From Rhodamnia argentea (Eukaryota; Streptophyta; Magnoliopsida; Myrtales; Myrtaceae): DNA of 64,000 nucleotides. Position numbers and translations under genes: made by a program. The stretch spans positions 20,136,178 to 20,200,177 of the forward strand of contig NC_063158.1 of NCBI RefSeq assembly GCF_020921035.1, given 5' to 3'. A model generated the notes under the pieces. The model did no database searches and was not told the origin of the DNA. It was given only the letters and a program-made list of their open reading frames with translations. Shown in pieces: positions 46,838 to 62,883 of this stretch; position 1 is the first letter of the stretch; the number at the start of each line of letters is the position of its first letter.

Positions 46838-49800
46838 TAGAAAATCTAGGAATAGAATGAGAACGAATAAGATGTTTAATTCAAAAGTTATGCGCAACTG
46901 ATCAGCCAAGTCATGAGATGATCACTAGAAAATGATTTCAAAGGTCATATTCACCATGCGTACAAACACTCGGATTGATTTTTCAAATCATGCTGTTTCG
47001 ACAGTAAGAATAGAACTTGCAAATCCGAAGACAAGCATCCTAGCACGGCAAATGACACGCTTACAAGGACATTCAAGAATTTGCCAAACAAATCGATGAG
47101 TTGCTACCAAAGAAGTCCTGCATTTATGGTTCGATACCATTCCAAAGGAAAGATGGGAATAACCGGAAGCCGGAATCACAGAAAGCTTAACAATGATTCG
47201 GTTCTTAACGGAATACTTCATTCCCAGCAGAACAGTATCATTTAACAGAATAGAGGGTACCTCCTGGTTCTCGAAAATGACGGTAAAAGTGGCCATCGGC
47301 AGATCAAGATGGCAGAGGATGACATTCCATTAACAGCTTTCGGTGCTCCACAAGGACATTATCAATGGGGAGTATGCCTTTTTTATTATGCTTAAGAAAG
47401 ACACGGACGTCGGACTTGGACTACTCAAGACACATTTGTTGTCAAAACTGAGAAAAGATGCAAGTTACCGTTCTTGTCGGCGATTTTCGTCACTTTTTGT
47501 CGGAAAATATTGTAGGGGTAGTTTTAATAAAGCCGAGATTAATTATTGACAACTGAAAACAGAGATATTAGCGAAAATTAAAGGAGCGGAATTTTTCTTT
47601 TGTAAATACTTTTTTTAAACTCCTAAACCATTTCTAATAAAAACTCACTGCAAAGGTATTCTCAGTTTCATCAGGAAGAAGTCATCCAATATGCAAGCAC
47701 AAGGGCGACTCCCCCTTTGACAGATATGACTTAAGCGGTTTACCTTTTTGTTGATAACATTCATGGTTCATAGAACTCTTTTTGCCACGGACAGTCTCAC
47801 CAGAAAAATTGTAAAAGACAGGCGTGTGCTCTTAGGCATCGCCAAGACAGGGAAGATATTGGACTGGGCAACTCCGGCATGTCGGTTTGGTAAGAAACTT
47901 GACGGGAGCGGCAAATGCCCGCCCGGCGAATGGACTAGTCGATCCCTCGAACCAGATAGCACAAAAACTACTGATGTTAGAACCACCAGGTTTCCTTTCC
48001 AGTTCCCAACTAATACACAAGAGCAAGTTCCAAAGTTCCTTTCTGTAATGATTTCATTGGAGGAGGCAGGAAGATTTGACCTCAGATCCTCCTGCTTTGA
48101 TAACATGTGAGATTTTGTAGGATCACTCCAAACTGTTCTAAAAGCTGAAACTGTTAGATGAAAATGTGATTTAATATTTAAATATTATATCGTATGCATA
48201 TGGTTAATCGAATTCACAAGAAAAGAATTTGTCATATCAGGTAATATATCCCGTTCAACATAGGCGTAGAGAAAATATAACCACGAAGCATTGGACGAGC
48301 CTCTCTTGACCGCGCTGGATCCGCTAACGTGTCGAGCGCAGGTCTCGAAGCACGACGTGCGCGTAGTACAGTACAGTCTGATAGGTACGAAAAAGCTGTA
48401 ATTTCGAAAAGGATTGATTTGTGTTTTGTAATCTCTGCAATTTTTCTTTGTCAAAAGTTTGGAAACTGATTCAGCTCTTGACAATCTGAGAGGGAACACT
48501 AGGGCACATCCGTCATGAAACCATGTTCATCGACCCTGGGATGCCAAGAACAAGTTTGGTTACGTACGTGGTGAAAGCCCGAACAAATGGAGAATATCTA
48601 ACTTGCCTAAGGACAAAACTATTTTCTTAAAATCATTGGTAAGTGGGAAGCCCCTCTATTCCTAGGCTTGATGGCCGAGATGAAATGGAATATGCTGGCT
48701 TAGAAGTTTGATGGTAACGATTTAGAAAATCTGATAGGGGATGCATTGAGATCAAAGTACTTATTATGCTCTTAAGAGATTTAGATTGGGATCGTCCATT
48801 TTGAAACGGTTTTAATCAAGTGATTCCTCTTAGGAAATATATTGAAAAATTTAAAGGACAATGTAGAATTCCTTATTCTCTAGGATGAATTGAGAAAAAA
48901 AGAAAAAAAAAAAAGAAATATTGATGGAATGTTTCTGATTTTGACTCTGGTAGTGGTCGTAGGAGCACCAGTTTAGGAGGGGTACGATGCGAAAAAATTA
49001 GGGATAATTATACCTAAACTTATTGCGCTTTTGCTAATTCGGTTTTAAACATTTTAATTTTGCCAATTCAATCATAAACCTTTCGCATTTGTGCCAATTC
49101 AGTTCATTCGTCCAACTTTGACCGGCTGATGCCGACGTGGATGCTGGTTGATACCGACGGGATAATTTTTGATAATATTTTAATATTTTTTTTCAATTTT
49201 TTATTTTTAGTTTTTTAGTTCATCTTCAACTTCCAACCGGCCACTGGCTGGGCACCATCACTGGGGAGCTCGACCTCGCCCGACGACGGTGATGCCATGG
49301 TTGGGCGAGCTCGCCCAAATCTGGAGACACTAGTGGCCGGCGATGCGGATCATCCACATTGGAGGTTGAAGATGAACAAAAGGAAAAAAAGAAAAAAAGA
49401 AATAAAAATTTAAAAAATATTAAAATATTATTAAAAATCGCTCGTAAGTTCCGGCCGGTTTTCATGCCAACGTCGACCGGTCAAAGTTGTTTGGATAAAC
49501 TGAATTGGCACAAATGCGAAAGGTTTGTGATTGAATTGGCGTAAAAAAAAAAGATTTAGGACTGAATTAGCACAAATGCAAAATGTTTGGGACCGAATTA
49601 ACAAAATTAAAAGGTTAAAGACTGAATTGGTAAAAGTGCAACAGGTTTAGAACTTTTTTGACAATTTTCCTGATAAAAGCACAATAGATTTATGATTTTT
49701 TGGATAATTTTCTCAAGATAAATTTGTACAAATCGCCATAGTGTCGGAATGTTTCGGGAGATGGGCCCAAAGAAAGAAAAACGAAACACAAAACCAGGTC

Positions 49801-50799
49801 GACCCAAGAATCACAATCTAACTCCAATCCATTGATTCTCTTATGATCCACCAATGATCCATTCCTTGGCCGTCATTTGCAATTTGCAGAAATCTTATGA
49901 TTCTTATCCATTCCACGCTGCGTCGGTCAAAAGGGGCAAACGCGTTTGGCAGCTCAACGAGCATTATCTGTTCTATTCGACTGGTTCTCGCAGTGCAAAT
50001 GGCTGACTTTGTCCTTTTGGCCCCCCACGCTCTGTCTACCCAACTTGCCCATTGAAAGGAATCTTTAATCACGGGTGCAATGAAGAATGTCCCCCACCCA
50101 TAAATTCCATCATGCAAGCCATGTCATTGCCATGTTAGGGGTCAAATATACAAAGGATTTGGCCAACGAGCATAGGAGAAATCTATAGGGATCGAGTCGG
50201 GTTTGGATCGAAACGAATACTGTTCGGCCCATATTGGTTAATTTAATCCGTTTTGACTTATTTTCATGCTACACGGATCTAGTGATCCATACTTGACCCG
50301 ATCAATATTGTTAAAATACTTCAACATTAAAATCCAGTTTAAAGAAAATTATTTCTTATATATATAGAGTTAAATTTTTTTATAGTTCTTTTTATCTGAC
50401 TCATTTATGACCCAATTAAAACCCGTTTCGGACTAAAGTTTCTAATTAACCAATTTATGACTCGCTTTTAAAATTGAAGTAACCCATTTATGACCAACCG
50501 CCATGGAATATGAGTCAAGTATGGGTTCTAGACCCATTTTGCCACCTCCAATTTTCGCATTTAAATGATCCAAGGTAGAGCAAAAGCGAGCATCATTTTC
50601 TTAGGAAAATGAGAAATTTCACATTGTAGTTTGGAGGGTAGGCCAAGTTCCAGATCTTATTATTCTATAGATTTTAGGGATTCGATTGATGGGCATGGTC
50701 TCGTCTTCATCTCCAGCTAGTGGCCGATGGAGTTTTGTGACAACATTCAAGTGATCTGGTCAGACTTTGGCGCTCATTTCATTGTCCTAGAACCACCAT
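46838..50799. repeat. 4-kb segmental duplication, copy B
   Basis: Collinear with 33800-37851 in the same orientation, from TAGAAAATCTAGG to AACCACCAT, with substitutions at a few per cent by eye and small indels. It includes the reverse ORF 46988-47296, the long-inverted-repeat element at 49008-49665, and a truncated hAT MITE (left end lost in a deletion of roughly 110 bp near 50190). The segment ends 161 bp before the FLS2-like start codon, so it represents the upstream region of that gene. Confidence 0.9.
49008..49665. mobile_element. Long-terminal-inverted-repeat element, copy B
   Basis: The counterpart of 35980-36592: TATTGCGCTTTTGCTAATTC on the left and AAAAGTGCAACAGGTTTAGA on the right, around a core with ATTTTTTATTTTTA and its inverse. 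It was present before the segmental duplication. Confidence 0.65.
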
Positions 50800-50819
50800 T
50801 TTTTTCTTCTTAGCATTGA

Positions 50820-55019
<4,200 letters not shown>

Positions 55020-55593
55020 AACTGAAAACTTTTGATGCTATGAGTTATGGGAAGCATTGTAAAGAGCATGATAGTTGAATCCTGCTAGTTCTTGCACCAG
55101 CAGAACCGATTTTGAAGCAGGATTACATTCGCTCAGCTGTTTTCGTCCCATTTCTCGAAAATTTTAGCAGGTTCGGCATAAGGAAATAGAAGATCTCAAT
55201 CCAGTCTTGAAGAAACTTTGACAGTCTAGTTACTTGCATTGGATATCCTAATCACATTAGAGAATCCAGCTGCTTGTCCCTAGCTTCCTTCATCACAATT
55301 TCAGATCGAACCGGAAAAGAGATGGCGAATGGCAAGTAGACCAGAGAGCTCGATCAGACAAAAAAGCCCAGAAACAAGAATTGCACAGATATATCTTCTC
55401 GTTGCATCAAAACTCAACCTCACTCTCTACAGAGCATCACATTCCGACAAACAAGAACTCAAGACTTTAACCATAAAGGAAATTGAGAATTCGTCGCGAA
55501 TAACCAAAATGATCACGACGATCAACCTCAAACAGTTACCAAAACCTTGTGAAGATTGCTCAAATGTCATCTCTTATGTACCTTTTTGGGGGC

Positions 55594-56277
55594 TTAACCA
55601 TCAGGACCAGGAGGATCGTTACGAAGAAACTCATCCACAGTGGAAGGAAACACCAACCCACCAGAGCCGCATCCACCGCCCTCGCAGACAGACGCGGCTT
55701 TACCCAGAAGCAGATGCACCAACCTCAACGGCTCCACCCTCTCATCCCCATCACCACCGCCGCCGCCGTTCAAAAAGCACTCAATCCACCGATCCAGTCT
55801 CTCTGCCTCCTTCCGGCACTTCGGCCCCTTCACGCCGGCGATTCGCTCGTAGAACCCTCCCTTGCACTCGCAAGCCCCGGCGTCTCCGCAGCCCGCTCCT
55901 CCTCCTCCACGAGGCTTCGGCTCGCGGTTCCCCAGACCGAGCATCCGCATCAACCGGTCGATGTCGTCGGCCGAATCGGCGTCGATCTCCGTTGCCGGCG
56001 GCGGAGGAGATTCGGGCGGAGAATGGAACTGGGGAGAGAAAGAGAGGAACGCCTCTGGTGCTTCGCTGCTATCTTGAAGAGGAGGAGGAGGAGGGGGAGG
56101 ATCGAGGGCTTGGTGGTCGTGGTGGTAGGGTAGGGAGGGGAGAAGGTGGAGAGGGGATGCCGGAGAATGGTCGAGTGATGGCGAAGCAGTGGTTTGCGGC
56201 GTTTGGCGGCGGCGGGGGCGGTCGAGTTTGAGTCGCTTTTCGACTCGCTCGAGTGAAGAGAAGAAGTTGGAGCGCAT
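55594..56277 (-). CDS. Conserved plant protein of unknown function
   Basis: A single-exon reverse-strand ORF of 227 residues. The start at 56277 is fixed by an in-frame TGA six bases upstream. It opens MRSNFFSSLERVEKRLKLD, then has a low-complexity Pro/His/Ser-rich stretch with PPPPPPPLQ (residues 35-100). The ordered C-terminal half contains ADDIDRLMRMLGLG, CECKGGFYERIAGVKGPKCR, EAERLDRWIECFLNGG, EPLRLVHLLLGKA and FPSTVDEFLRNDPP. These blocks look like a conserved plant family, but I cannot attach a function. GC content is well above that of the surroundings, typical of an exon. It is convergent with the FLS2-like gene, whose stop lies 575 bp away. Forward-strand ORFs over the same bases are shadows. 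Confidence 0.75.
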   Translation of the reverse strand: MRSNFFSSLERVEKRLKLDRPRRRQTPQTTASPSLDHSPASPLHLLPSLPYHHDHQALDPPPPPPPLQDSSEAPEAFLSFSPQFHSPPESPPPPATEIDADSADDIDRLMRMLGLGNREPKPRGGGGAGCGDAGACECKGGFYERIAGVKGPKCRKEAERLDRWIECFLNGGGGGDGDERVEPLRLVHLLLGKAASVCEGGGCGSGGLVFPSTVDEFLRNDPPGPDG

Positions 56278-56422
56278 CCTTCAGACGGCGAACGCTGACG
56301 CGGCAGTTTTCAAGTTTATTAGCAAGATATGGAGGGAAAAATGGTTGCGCGGTCGAGAATTTGTATTTTCCGGGACAGTTATACCATTTTTGCAAATATA
56401 ATTTATAATCGATCAATCATAT

Positions 56423-57213
56423 TATTCGCGTGATATCGAGATCAAATTAATTTATTTTAGTGACAAGAAATTTCATGAAAATTCAAAAGTAATTTGTGTT
56501 ATCGGTCAAGGGGAGAGAGAGAGAGAGAGAGAGAGAGAGTTGCGATTCTCATAGTGACGCAACCAAAATGAAACACTATCCTAATCTCTTTTTTTCGCGA
56601 AAAATGAATGATTTGAGATATATTTTTCTAAAAAGGGTCGCTTGTATCACTTACGAAAAAGTCGACCAAATTATTTAGACGTATATTATTTTTGATAATG
56701 AAAAGATTTCGAATTGACTAATTATTTTAAACAATACAAACGATCATTTTTAATGGATGATGTACATAGAATTTCATAGAATGGTGTGATATCGACAAAT
56801 GAATGATTTGATGTACTTAAAAATGATGGACGAGGCCCACATGAGTTGATTCAGATTTAATATAATAAATGTTTCATGATTTGATTATTCGCGTGATATC
56901 GAGATCAAATTAATCTTTTTTAGTGACAAGAAATTTCATGAAAATTTTCAAAGTAACTTGTGTTATCGATCGAGGAAAGTAAGACGGAGAGGAGTGAGTT
57001 GCAATTCTCATAGGGACGCAACCACAATGAAACACTATCCTAATCCTTTTGTTTCGCGAAAAATGAATGAATTGAGATATATTTTTCTTAAAAAGATCGC
57101 TTATATAACTTACAAAAAAGTCCACCAAATTATTTAGACATATATTATTATCGATAATGAAAAGATTTCGAATTGACTAATTATTTCAAGCGATACAAGC
57201 AATCATTTTTAAT
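56423..57213. repeat. Tandem duplication of about 330 bp
   Basis: 56423-56756 and 56883-57213 share ATTCGCGTGATATCGAGATC, AGTGACAAGAAATTTCATGA, GACGCAACCA.AATGAAACA, then TTCGCGAAAAATGAATGA and AAAGATTTCGAATTGACTAA, in the same order, 460 bp apart. Each unit ends in sequence of the TTTCGCGAAAAATGAATGA MITE family, so a MITE was duplicated with its flank. A (GA)n microsatellite is present only in the first unit (56512-56539). Confidence 0.8.
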
Positions 57214-57419
57214 AAAATACTTTCCAAATTATTTATTTTCAAGGAAACAAACGGAATGTACGTAAGTGGCGTGTATTGCGTTGTTTAGTTATGGCAATAC
57301 CTCTTAGCGATAGGGTTAGACAAGCTCGTGGACTACCGAGGCCCGTTGGCTTGACGGGCCCACAAGGCTACCAGGGCCATGATTAGGTTGACCATTGGGA
57401 TAATCCTCGGAAAGAATAA

Positions 57420-58011
57420 GGATGCATTTGGTTCGGCTTTGGAAATGGGCTTTAAGCAATTGCAAATGTCTTTAGCCCGAGTGGTTTTGTGAAAATGCAA
57501 GCGGCATTTGGTAAAAAAATGTTTAAAATGCAACTTTGAGTTAAGTAGTGTTTAGTATAAGAAAAAACTTCAAAGGGCTTTTGATCGCATATTTCTTTTT
57601 TTATTTTTAAAATTTTTTATTTGAAAAAAAAATCAAAACCCTTTGCCGGTCGGCTTTGGCCAACGGTGAGCCGGATCTAACATCGGCAATCGTCATCCGA
57701 GGCCACCCGGGGTCGTGTGACCCTAGGCGGCCTTCGCCGACCACCTTGAAGAAGACGAAGATGATTCTAGGGTTTCACTTTTAAAAAAGAGTAAAATGAG
57801 TTTTTAGTAAAGTTTTGAGGGCAAAATAGGTAACTGACTATTTTCATCGATGAGGCCTTCAGTATTCCGAAATATGCTGAAAACTCAATGCTGTCCCTCC
57901 CAACATTGGGTTTTCAAGCTTCTCAAGGCTAACATTTGGCCAAATGGCTCTTGAAAAGGCTTGCCTCCCCAACATTTTTCCCAAGGGGCTTTAGCTTAAC
58001 CAAACACACCC
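57420..58011. mobile_element. PIF/Harbinger-type MITE with TAA target duplication
   Basis: The left end GGATGCATTTGGTTCGGCTT and right end (inverted) GGGTGTGTTTGGTTAAGCTA are terminal inverted repeats. Flanks are TAA at 57417-57419 and TAA at 58012-58014. The interior is non-coding, with a GC-rich core near 57640-57740. A 3-bp TWA duplication is characteristic of PIF/Harbinger elements. Confidence 0.75.
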
Positions 58012-58029
58012 TAATACTATCCCTCCCAA

Positions 58030-58048
58030 AAAAAAAAAAAAAAAAAAA
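58030..58048. repeat. Poly(A) tract
   Basis: About 19 consecutive A residues just after the MITE ending at 58011. Confidence 0.9.
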
Positions 58049-58885
58049 GCATCCGAATACTAGTTATATCGACATTTGATAATAATTTACGGTGCATCTT
58101 TACTTGTATCTTGTATAAAAATGTACAATGAATATTGTTTTAGTTTTATTGGCTTCTTTCCATTTCAGATTTTTCCACTCACAAGAAGAAGACGTTATTA
58201 TGTATTCCATTAGTATTCTTCAGTTGAGACCAAGAGTTTAAAATTTTTGAAGTCTGATTCTCCCCAGCTCCTTCAAGACTTGATTCTACCGCATGAAGAG
58301 TTCGATGTCTACGTTCCGATGTCGAGGACGAAAGATTCAGGGATGATTAGTTGGTGTATCTATAGCGATAGACAAATGGCTTTTCGCGTTTCACTGGAAT
58401 GCCAAATGTGGGCGATGACGCCGATCCCCGACACTAATATGGCAAAGAGAGGCCTTACATATTTCATTGGAAAATCACATACGGGAAAGTCATGTAGGCA
58501 CTTATGCGCCATCCATTTACATTGTTCATGAAATACGAACATGCACATCTAACACGATTTAGAACTTCTAACTTATCTGATTAGATCGTTATGATGGCTA
58601 AAAGGATTATTTTGTTTTGACAGCAGACTCTGCGCCGGAGAATCCTTCATTATGATAGAATGTTTTTGAGGATGGCGTTTGCAGATAAATCTATGAATCT
58701 TAAGCCGCAAAGGGTGAAGAAAAACAAAGAAGAAACGTGGGAGTTCAGTTGAAAGGGAAGGAAGATGATTGAGTATGTCACTAAAGCTAGCAGCAATACA
58801 CGAAATTCCACACCTGCTGAAGTGTCGTTTCCGACCAATCCACATCACATGAATGAAATGCCAATCCCACTCAAGACTCTCGCAA

Positions 58886-59680
58886 TCACTTTCCAGGGAC
58901 GAAGTTGGTGGCATAGGCCCAAGCATTGTTGTTGACTGGGTCGGCAAGGTGGTCAGCCAAGTTCTCCAATGGACCCTTTCCCGTCACAATGGCCTGCACG
59001 TAGAACCCAAACATGGAGAACATGGCGAGCCTGCCGTTCTTGATCTCCTTCACCTTGGGCTCAGCGAAGGCCTCGGGGTCGTCGGCTAGGCCCAACGGGT
59101 CGAAGCTCCCGCCGGGGTAGAGCGGGTCGGTGACCTCACCGAGCGGGCCGCCGGCAATACGGTAGCCCTCGACGGCTCCCATCAAGATGACTTGGCAGGC
59201 CCAGATGGCTAGGATGCTTTGGGCGTGGATCAGGCTGGGGTTCCCTAGGTAGTCGAGCCCACCCTCGCTGAAGATTTGGGCACCGGCCTTGAACCACACG
59301 GCCTCGCCGAACTTGACGCCATTGCGGGCCAGGAGCTCGGGGAAGACGCAGCCGAGGGCGCCGAGCATGGCCCACCTGGCGTGGATGACCTCGAGCTCGC
59401 GGTTCTTGGCAAAGGTCTCGGGATCGGCCGAGAGCCCGGTAGTGTCCCAGCCGTAGTTGCCAGGGAACTGGCCAGTGAGGTAGGACGGGGGCTCGCCGGA
59501 GAACGGGCCCAAGTACTTGACGCGGTCCGGGCCGTACCACGGGCTCCCGGAGGAGACGGACTTGACTGATTTCCTCATGGAGACTCTCCCGTTGCCGAGG
59601 AGCTCGGGAGTGGAGGGGGATAACCTCACCGCCTGCCCGGCGAGGGACGGGGAGGAGAGAGCCATGGTGGAAGCTGCCAT
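58886..59680 (-). CDS. LHCB1: Chlorophyll a/b-binding protein of LHCII type 1, copy 1
   Basis: LHCB1 is the main trimeric light-harvesting antenna of photosystem II in thylakoids. The reverse-strand ORF is intronless, 264 residues. It begins [18 protein letters not shown] (stromal transit peptide) and has the type 1 mature N terminus with the trimerisation motif WYGPDR. Helix motifs are [17 protein letters not shown] and [16 protein letters not shown], with [12 protein letters not shown] between them and [18 protein letters not shown] at the end; these hold the chlorophyll-ligating Glu, Arg, Asn, Gln and His. The start ATG at 59680 matches copy 2. Three residues depart from the LHCB1 consensus retained in copy 2: GNYGWDTTG instead of GDYGWDTAG, and AEPKVKE instead of AELKVKE, the last placing Pro just before the third membrane helix. 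Still open and probably expressed. Confidence 0.95.
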   Translation of the reverse strand: MAASTMALSSPSLAGQAVRLSPSTPELLGNGRVSMRKSVKSVSSGSPWYGPDRVKYLGPFSGEPPSYLTGQFPGNYGWDTTGLSADPETFAKNRELEVIHARWAMLGALGCVFPELLARNGVKFGEAVWFKAGAQIFSEGGLDYLGNPSLIHAQSILAIWACQVILMGAVEGYRIAGGPLGEVTDPLYPGGSFDPLGLADDPEAFAEPKVKEIKNGRLAMFSMFGFYVQAIVTGKGPLENLADHLADPVNNNAWAYATNFVPGK

Positions 59681-59767
59681 TGAGGGGGTGGATTTGGGAG
59701 CTTGATGTGTGTGTCTTAAGTGTTTGAAAGAGAGAGTTGAGATGGAGTGGTGATGGTTGTGTTGGGC

Positions 59768-59822
59768 TATATAAATGCACGAGGGTCCTTATCTTAGAGA
59801 TCTCTATCTGAATTCCTATTGG
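59768..59822 (-). promoter_or_regulatory. LHCB1 copy 1 promoter: TATA, GATAAG (I-box) and CCAAT motifs
   Basis: On the reverse strand: TTTATATAG at 59768-59776 (about 88 bp before the ATG), GATAAG at 59788-59793 and CCAAT at 59818-59822. This order (CCAAT, GATA/I-box, TATA) is typical of light-regulated CAB promoters and is preserved in copy 2 at an exact 4000-bp offset. Confidence 0.8.
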
Positions 59823-59989
59823 CTTTGCAAGTCCTTGGAAGTTCGATTTTTTGTCTGTCTACTTGGCGCTCCCTACTCCACTAACTATATCTTCTGATCC
59901 TTCGTTTTATTTTTTTTTATAAATTTTTTTGTTATTTTTGTTTTGGGGGGGTGTATCTAGAGGTGGAGAAATTTCAGAGATAATTATTG

Positions 59990-62100
59990 TAAATTCAGAA
60001 TTTTCCCACCAATCGGAGGGTGCCACTTGGGGCCAATTCAGATAACCCTGTATCTGCATGAAGTTGCATGTTCATCAAATTGGGACCGCCACCTTCTGGG
60101 TTGTACAATTCTTGTATCAACACGAATATCCCAGATATCCTTAGAATATTGAGTAGAAGAAATAATTATGTGACTATTTTTAATCCACTATGAGATTAAT
60201 AGTTTATTTCGAATCACAAAAAAATAAAATAAAACAAGTAATGAGAAACTGTTGTGGGGGTTTATTCATTCTAGAATTTGTGATCCACAACATGTTGTTA
60301 CTCTCAAAAGTCACTTAATGATTTTTATGCTAGCAAAAATATTAAAAAATCTGATATTGTTTATTAAATGGATAATTAACTGCTTCTGTGTAATTGTTAT
60401 CAACTCACTTAATGAAGTTAACAACAAACTAAGGCTCCATTTGTTTCGCACAAGACAACTTCTTGAATTTTTTTTTTTGAGGTACTTGATTCGCGGAAAC
60501 TAAAATAGTCAACAAAAATATTTTTCACCCATGAAAAAGAACACCTTTCAAAAGTGAGGAAAATGATTTTTCTTTTTGAAAAGAGAAAAAACATTTTTTC
60601 TCATCTTTCCTCCCTCTGCTCCTTCACATTCCTTATATCTTTTATTATTTTCATTTCTCTTTTTATTTCTTTTTTGTTTCTTTTCCTTCTTCTGTGGTTG
60701 ACCACCGGCCAAGGCAGAGGTGGAGGAAGGAAAAAAAAGAAAGAAAAATAAAGAAAAAGAAAGAAAACAAAAGAGCATGAAAATATTAACAAATCAATTT
60801 TTTAAATTTATAAAATTATTTGCGCTAACACCGGCCGTACCATGTAGGACTGTCAGCATTCACGTCGATAGTTTTCGGCCAAACGACTATGCAAGAAATC
60901 AAAATAGATTTTCTTTGCCAAATGAGATAGAAAATATTTTTCAACTCATTTTCAGATAAGCCAAACACTGAAAAATATTATCATTTTCCTATAAAATGAC
61001 TTTCCGGAAATCATTTTCTAAAACGGTTATATTTTTTGCAAAACAAACGAAGCATAAGTTGTCACCATCATTATTCAAGCGGTGAATTGGTAACTAATAA
61101 TATAAGAATCGATTTAGCAGAAAACGGAGAAGATAAATTGCGGGTTGCACATGGAACACGAACATCTTTAATTCTAAGTTCTGCGACAGGAGAATGACTT
61201 CCGCTACATATGCATAACAAGAAAAAACTTTTTGTTTTGTCGATTTTCAAAATGCTTCACTTGCTCACTGGCAAAATGGGTGATTCCGCTTGGTTTTTCG
61301 AAAATATTTACCGATCAGCTTGGATCATTTGAATGATTAGTTCATCGAAACTTGTTTTCGTTATCAAAAACAATTTATGTGTAAATATTTTGCGAATGTG
61401 TGTATGTATATTGTAAGCGATATAAGTGATAGTTTTTTTTTAAAAGAAAATGTTTTCGAATCATTTATTTTTCGTGATACAAACGGAGTCTAAGAATTAT
61501 GAAGGAATACGAACCACTAGAATTGCAAAAAGAATTTAATAAAAAACAAACTTTTTGAAAATAGAATCTGAACTGTAGAGATGATATTAAAGTATCTCTA
61601 GAATAATTGTTCACTTAACGAGAGCATTGCTCTTTCTCTTCTTTCTTATGGACCTCATCTCCTTCGTCCTAATTTCTCAAATATCTGACCTGACAATTTT
61701 TTTTCCTTTGGATGTGCTCGTTGCCTTGCCTCATGACCTCAACCTCCTCTGCGGCATGGAGCTCGAGCCGCCAGATCTGGTTCTCGGGCTCAATGCTGTA
61801 ATGAAGCTTGAGCCCTCTCGATCTGGGGGCTTTAGCTCGATGCCACGAGGGAGCTCGAGGTTGATCCTTGTGAAGGACGAGAGTAGCAAGTAGCAGCACC
61901 GGAAGAACCGAAGGGATTTTAGCTCTTGAGTTAAGCTAAGACAACCTCGAGCTCCAGTGGTTGTATGGGGCGAGGGCTGCGACCCTCACCCGCTGCCGTC
62001 AAGGGCTTTGTGGCCCTCGCCTTGTGGCCGGCGACTCTAGCCAAACTTTGTAAGTTCGTAGGACAAAAAAAAAGTAAAAGATAGGATGACATTGTTGTAC
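59990..62100. other. Spacer between the LHCB1 copies, transposon-rich
   Basis: No gene seen. It holds the 600-bp MITE (60433-61054), another partial family member (61300-61490) and a GC-rich section at 61720-62040 with GAGGGC/GCCCTCGCC words like the cores of the long-inverted-repeat elements. Confidence 0.5.
60433..61054. mobile_element. About 620-bp MITE, longer subfamily
   Basis: Left end GGCTCCATTTGTTTCGCACA, right end GCAAAACAAACGAAGCAT as inverted repeats, with TAA on both sides (60430-60432 and 61055-61057). The interior is collinear with 27140-27750. Confidence 0.7.
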
Positions 62101-62883
62101 TTAATTCTCCTCGGCTCCTTCAAGACTTCTACTTTACCGAAACTCCATTATTTTAATAATTAGGATCAAGAATAGAGAAGAGTAGACGTGTAAATGGACT
62201 AGATAAATTCGATTCTATGGAATGAAGAGTTCGATGTCTAAGCTCCAATGTCGCGTAGGAAAGATTCAGGGACGACTAGTTGGCGTGATAGCGAAAGACA
62301 AATAAGGTGAAAGGCTTTACATATTTCACTGAAAAATCACCAACCAGTTCAACAAAAAGTCATGTACGCACTTTGGCCTTACGTTGCTCGTGAATATGTG
62401 TGGATCAGACATCGCTTAGCCGAAATACGAACATGCGCATCTGACACGACCTAAAACTTCTAGTCTATCTAGTTAGCTCAATACATGTTTACAATTGCTA
62501 TCAAAAGGATCATTTTCGCTTCGACAGCAGACCCTACGCCAACGAATCCTTCCCTCTTGCGAGCATATGTTATTTGAAGAGAGGTTGATAAGCACCGTTT
62601 GGTTGAGGGCTCGACTCGCAACTCGAAAAGTCATTCAGGATTGGGCGAACCGAAGATCGCTTGTCTGATAGAAAGCTTTTGAGGACGGCGTTTGCAGATT
62701 AATCTATGGATCTTAAGCAGCAGATGACAAAGAAAAACAAAGAAACGTGGGAGTTGAGTTGAAAAGGGAAGGGAGATGATTGAATATATCACTCAAGCCA
62801 ATACATGTAATTCACAGTTGATAAATTTCCAACCAATCCACATCACATCAATGAAATGCCAATCCCACTCAAGACTCTCACAA

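Noticed and set aside
55329-56231. 300-residue forward ORF
   Set aside because: Shadow of the reverse-strand gene at 55594-56277; its sequence is low-complexity Arg/Ser/Pro.
59136-59780. 214-residue reverse ORF overlapping LHCB1 copy 1
   Set aside because: Frame shadow of the GC-rich LHCB1 coding sequence, rich in Arg and Pro with no domain.
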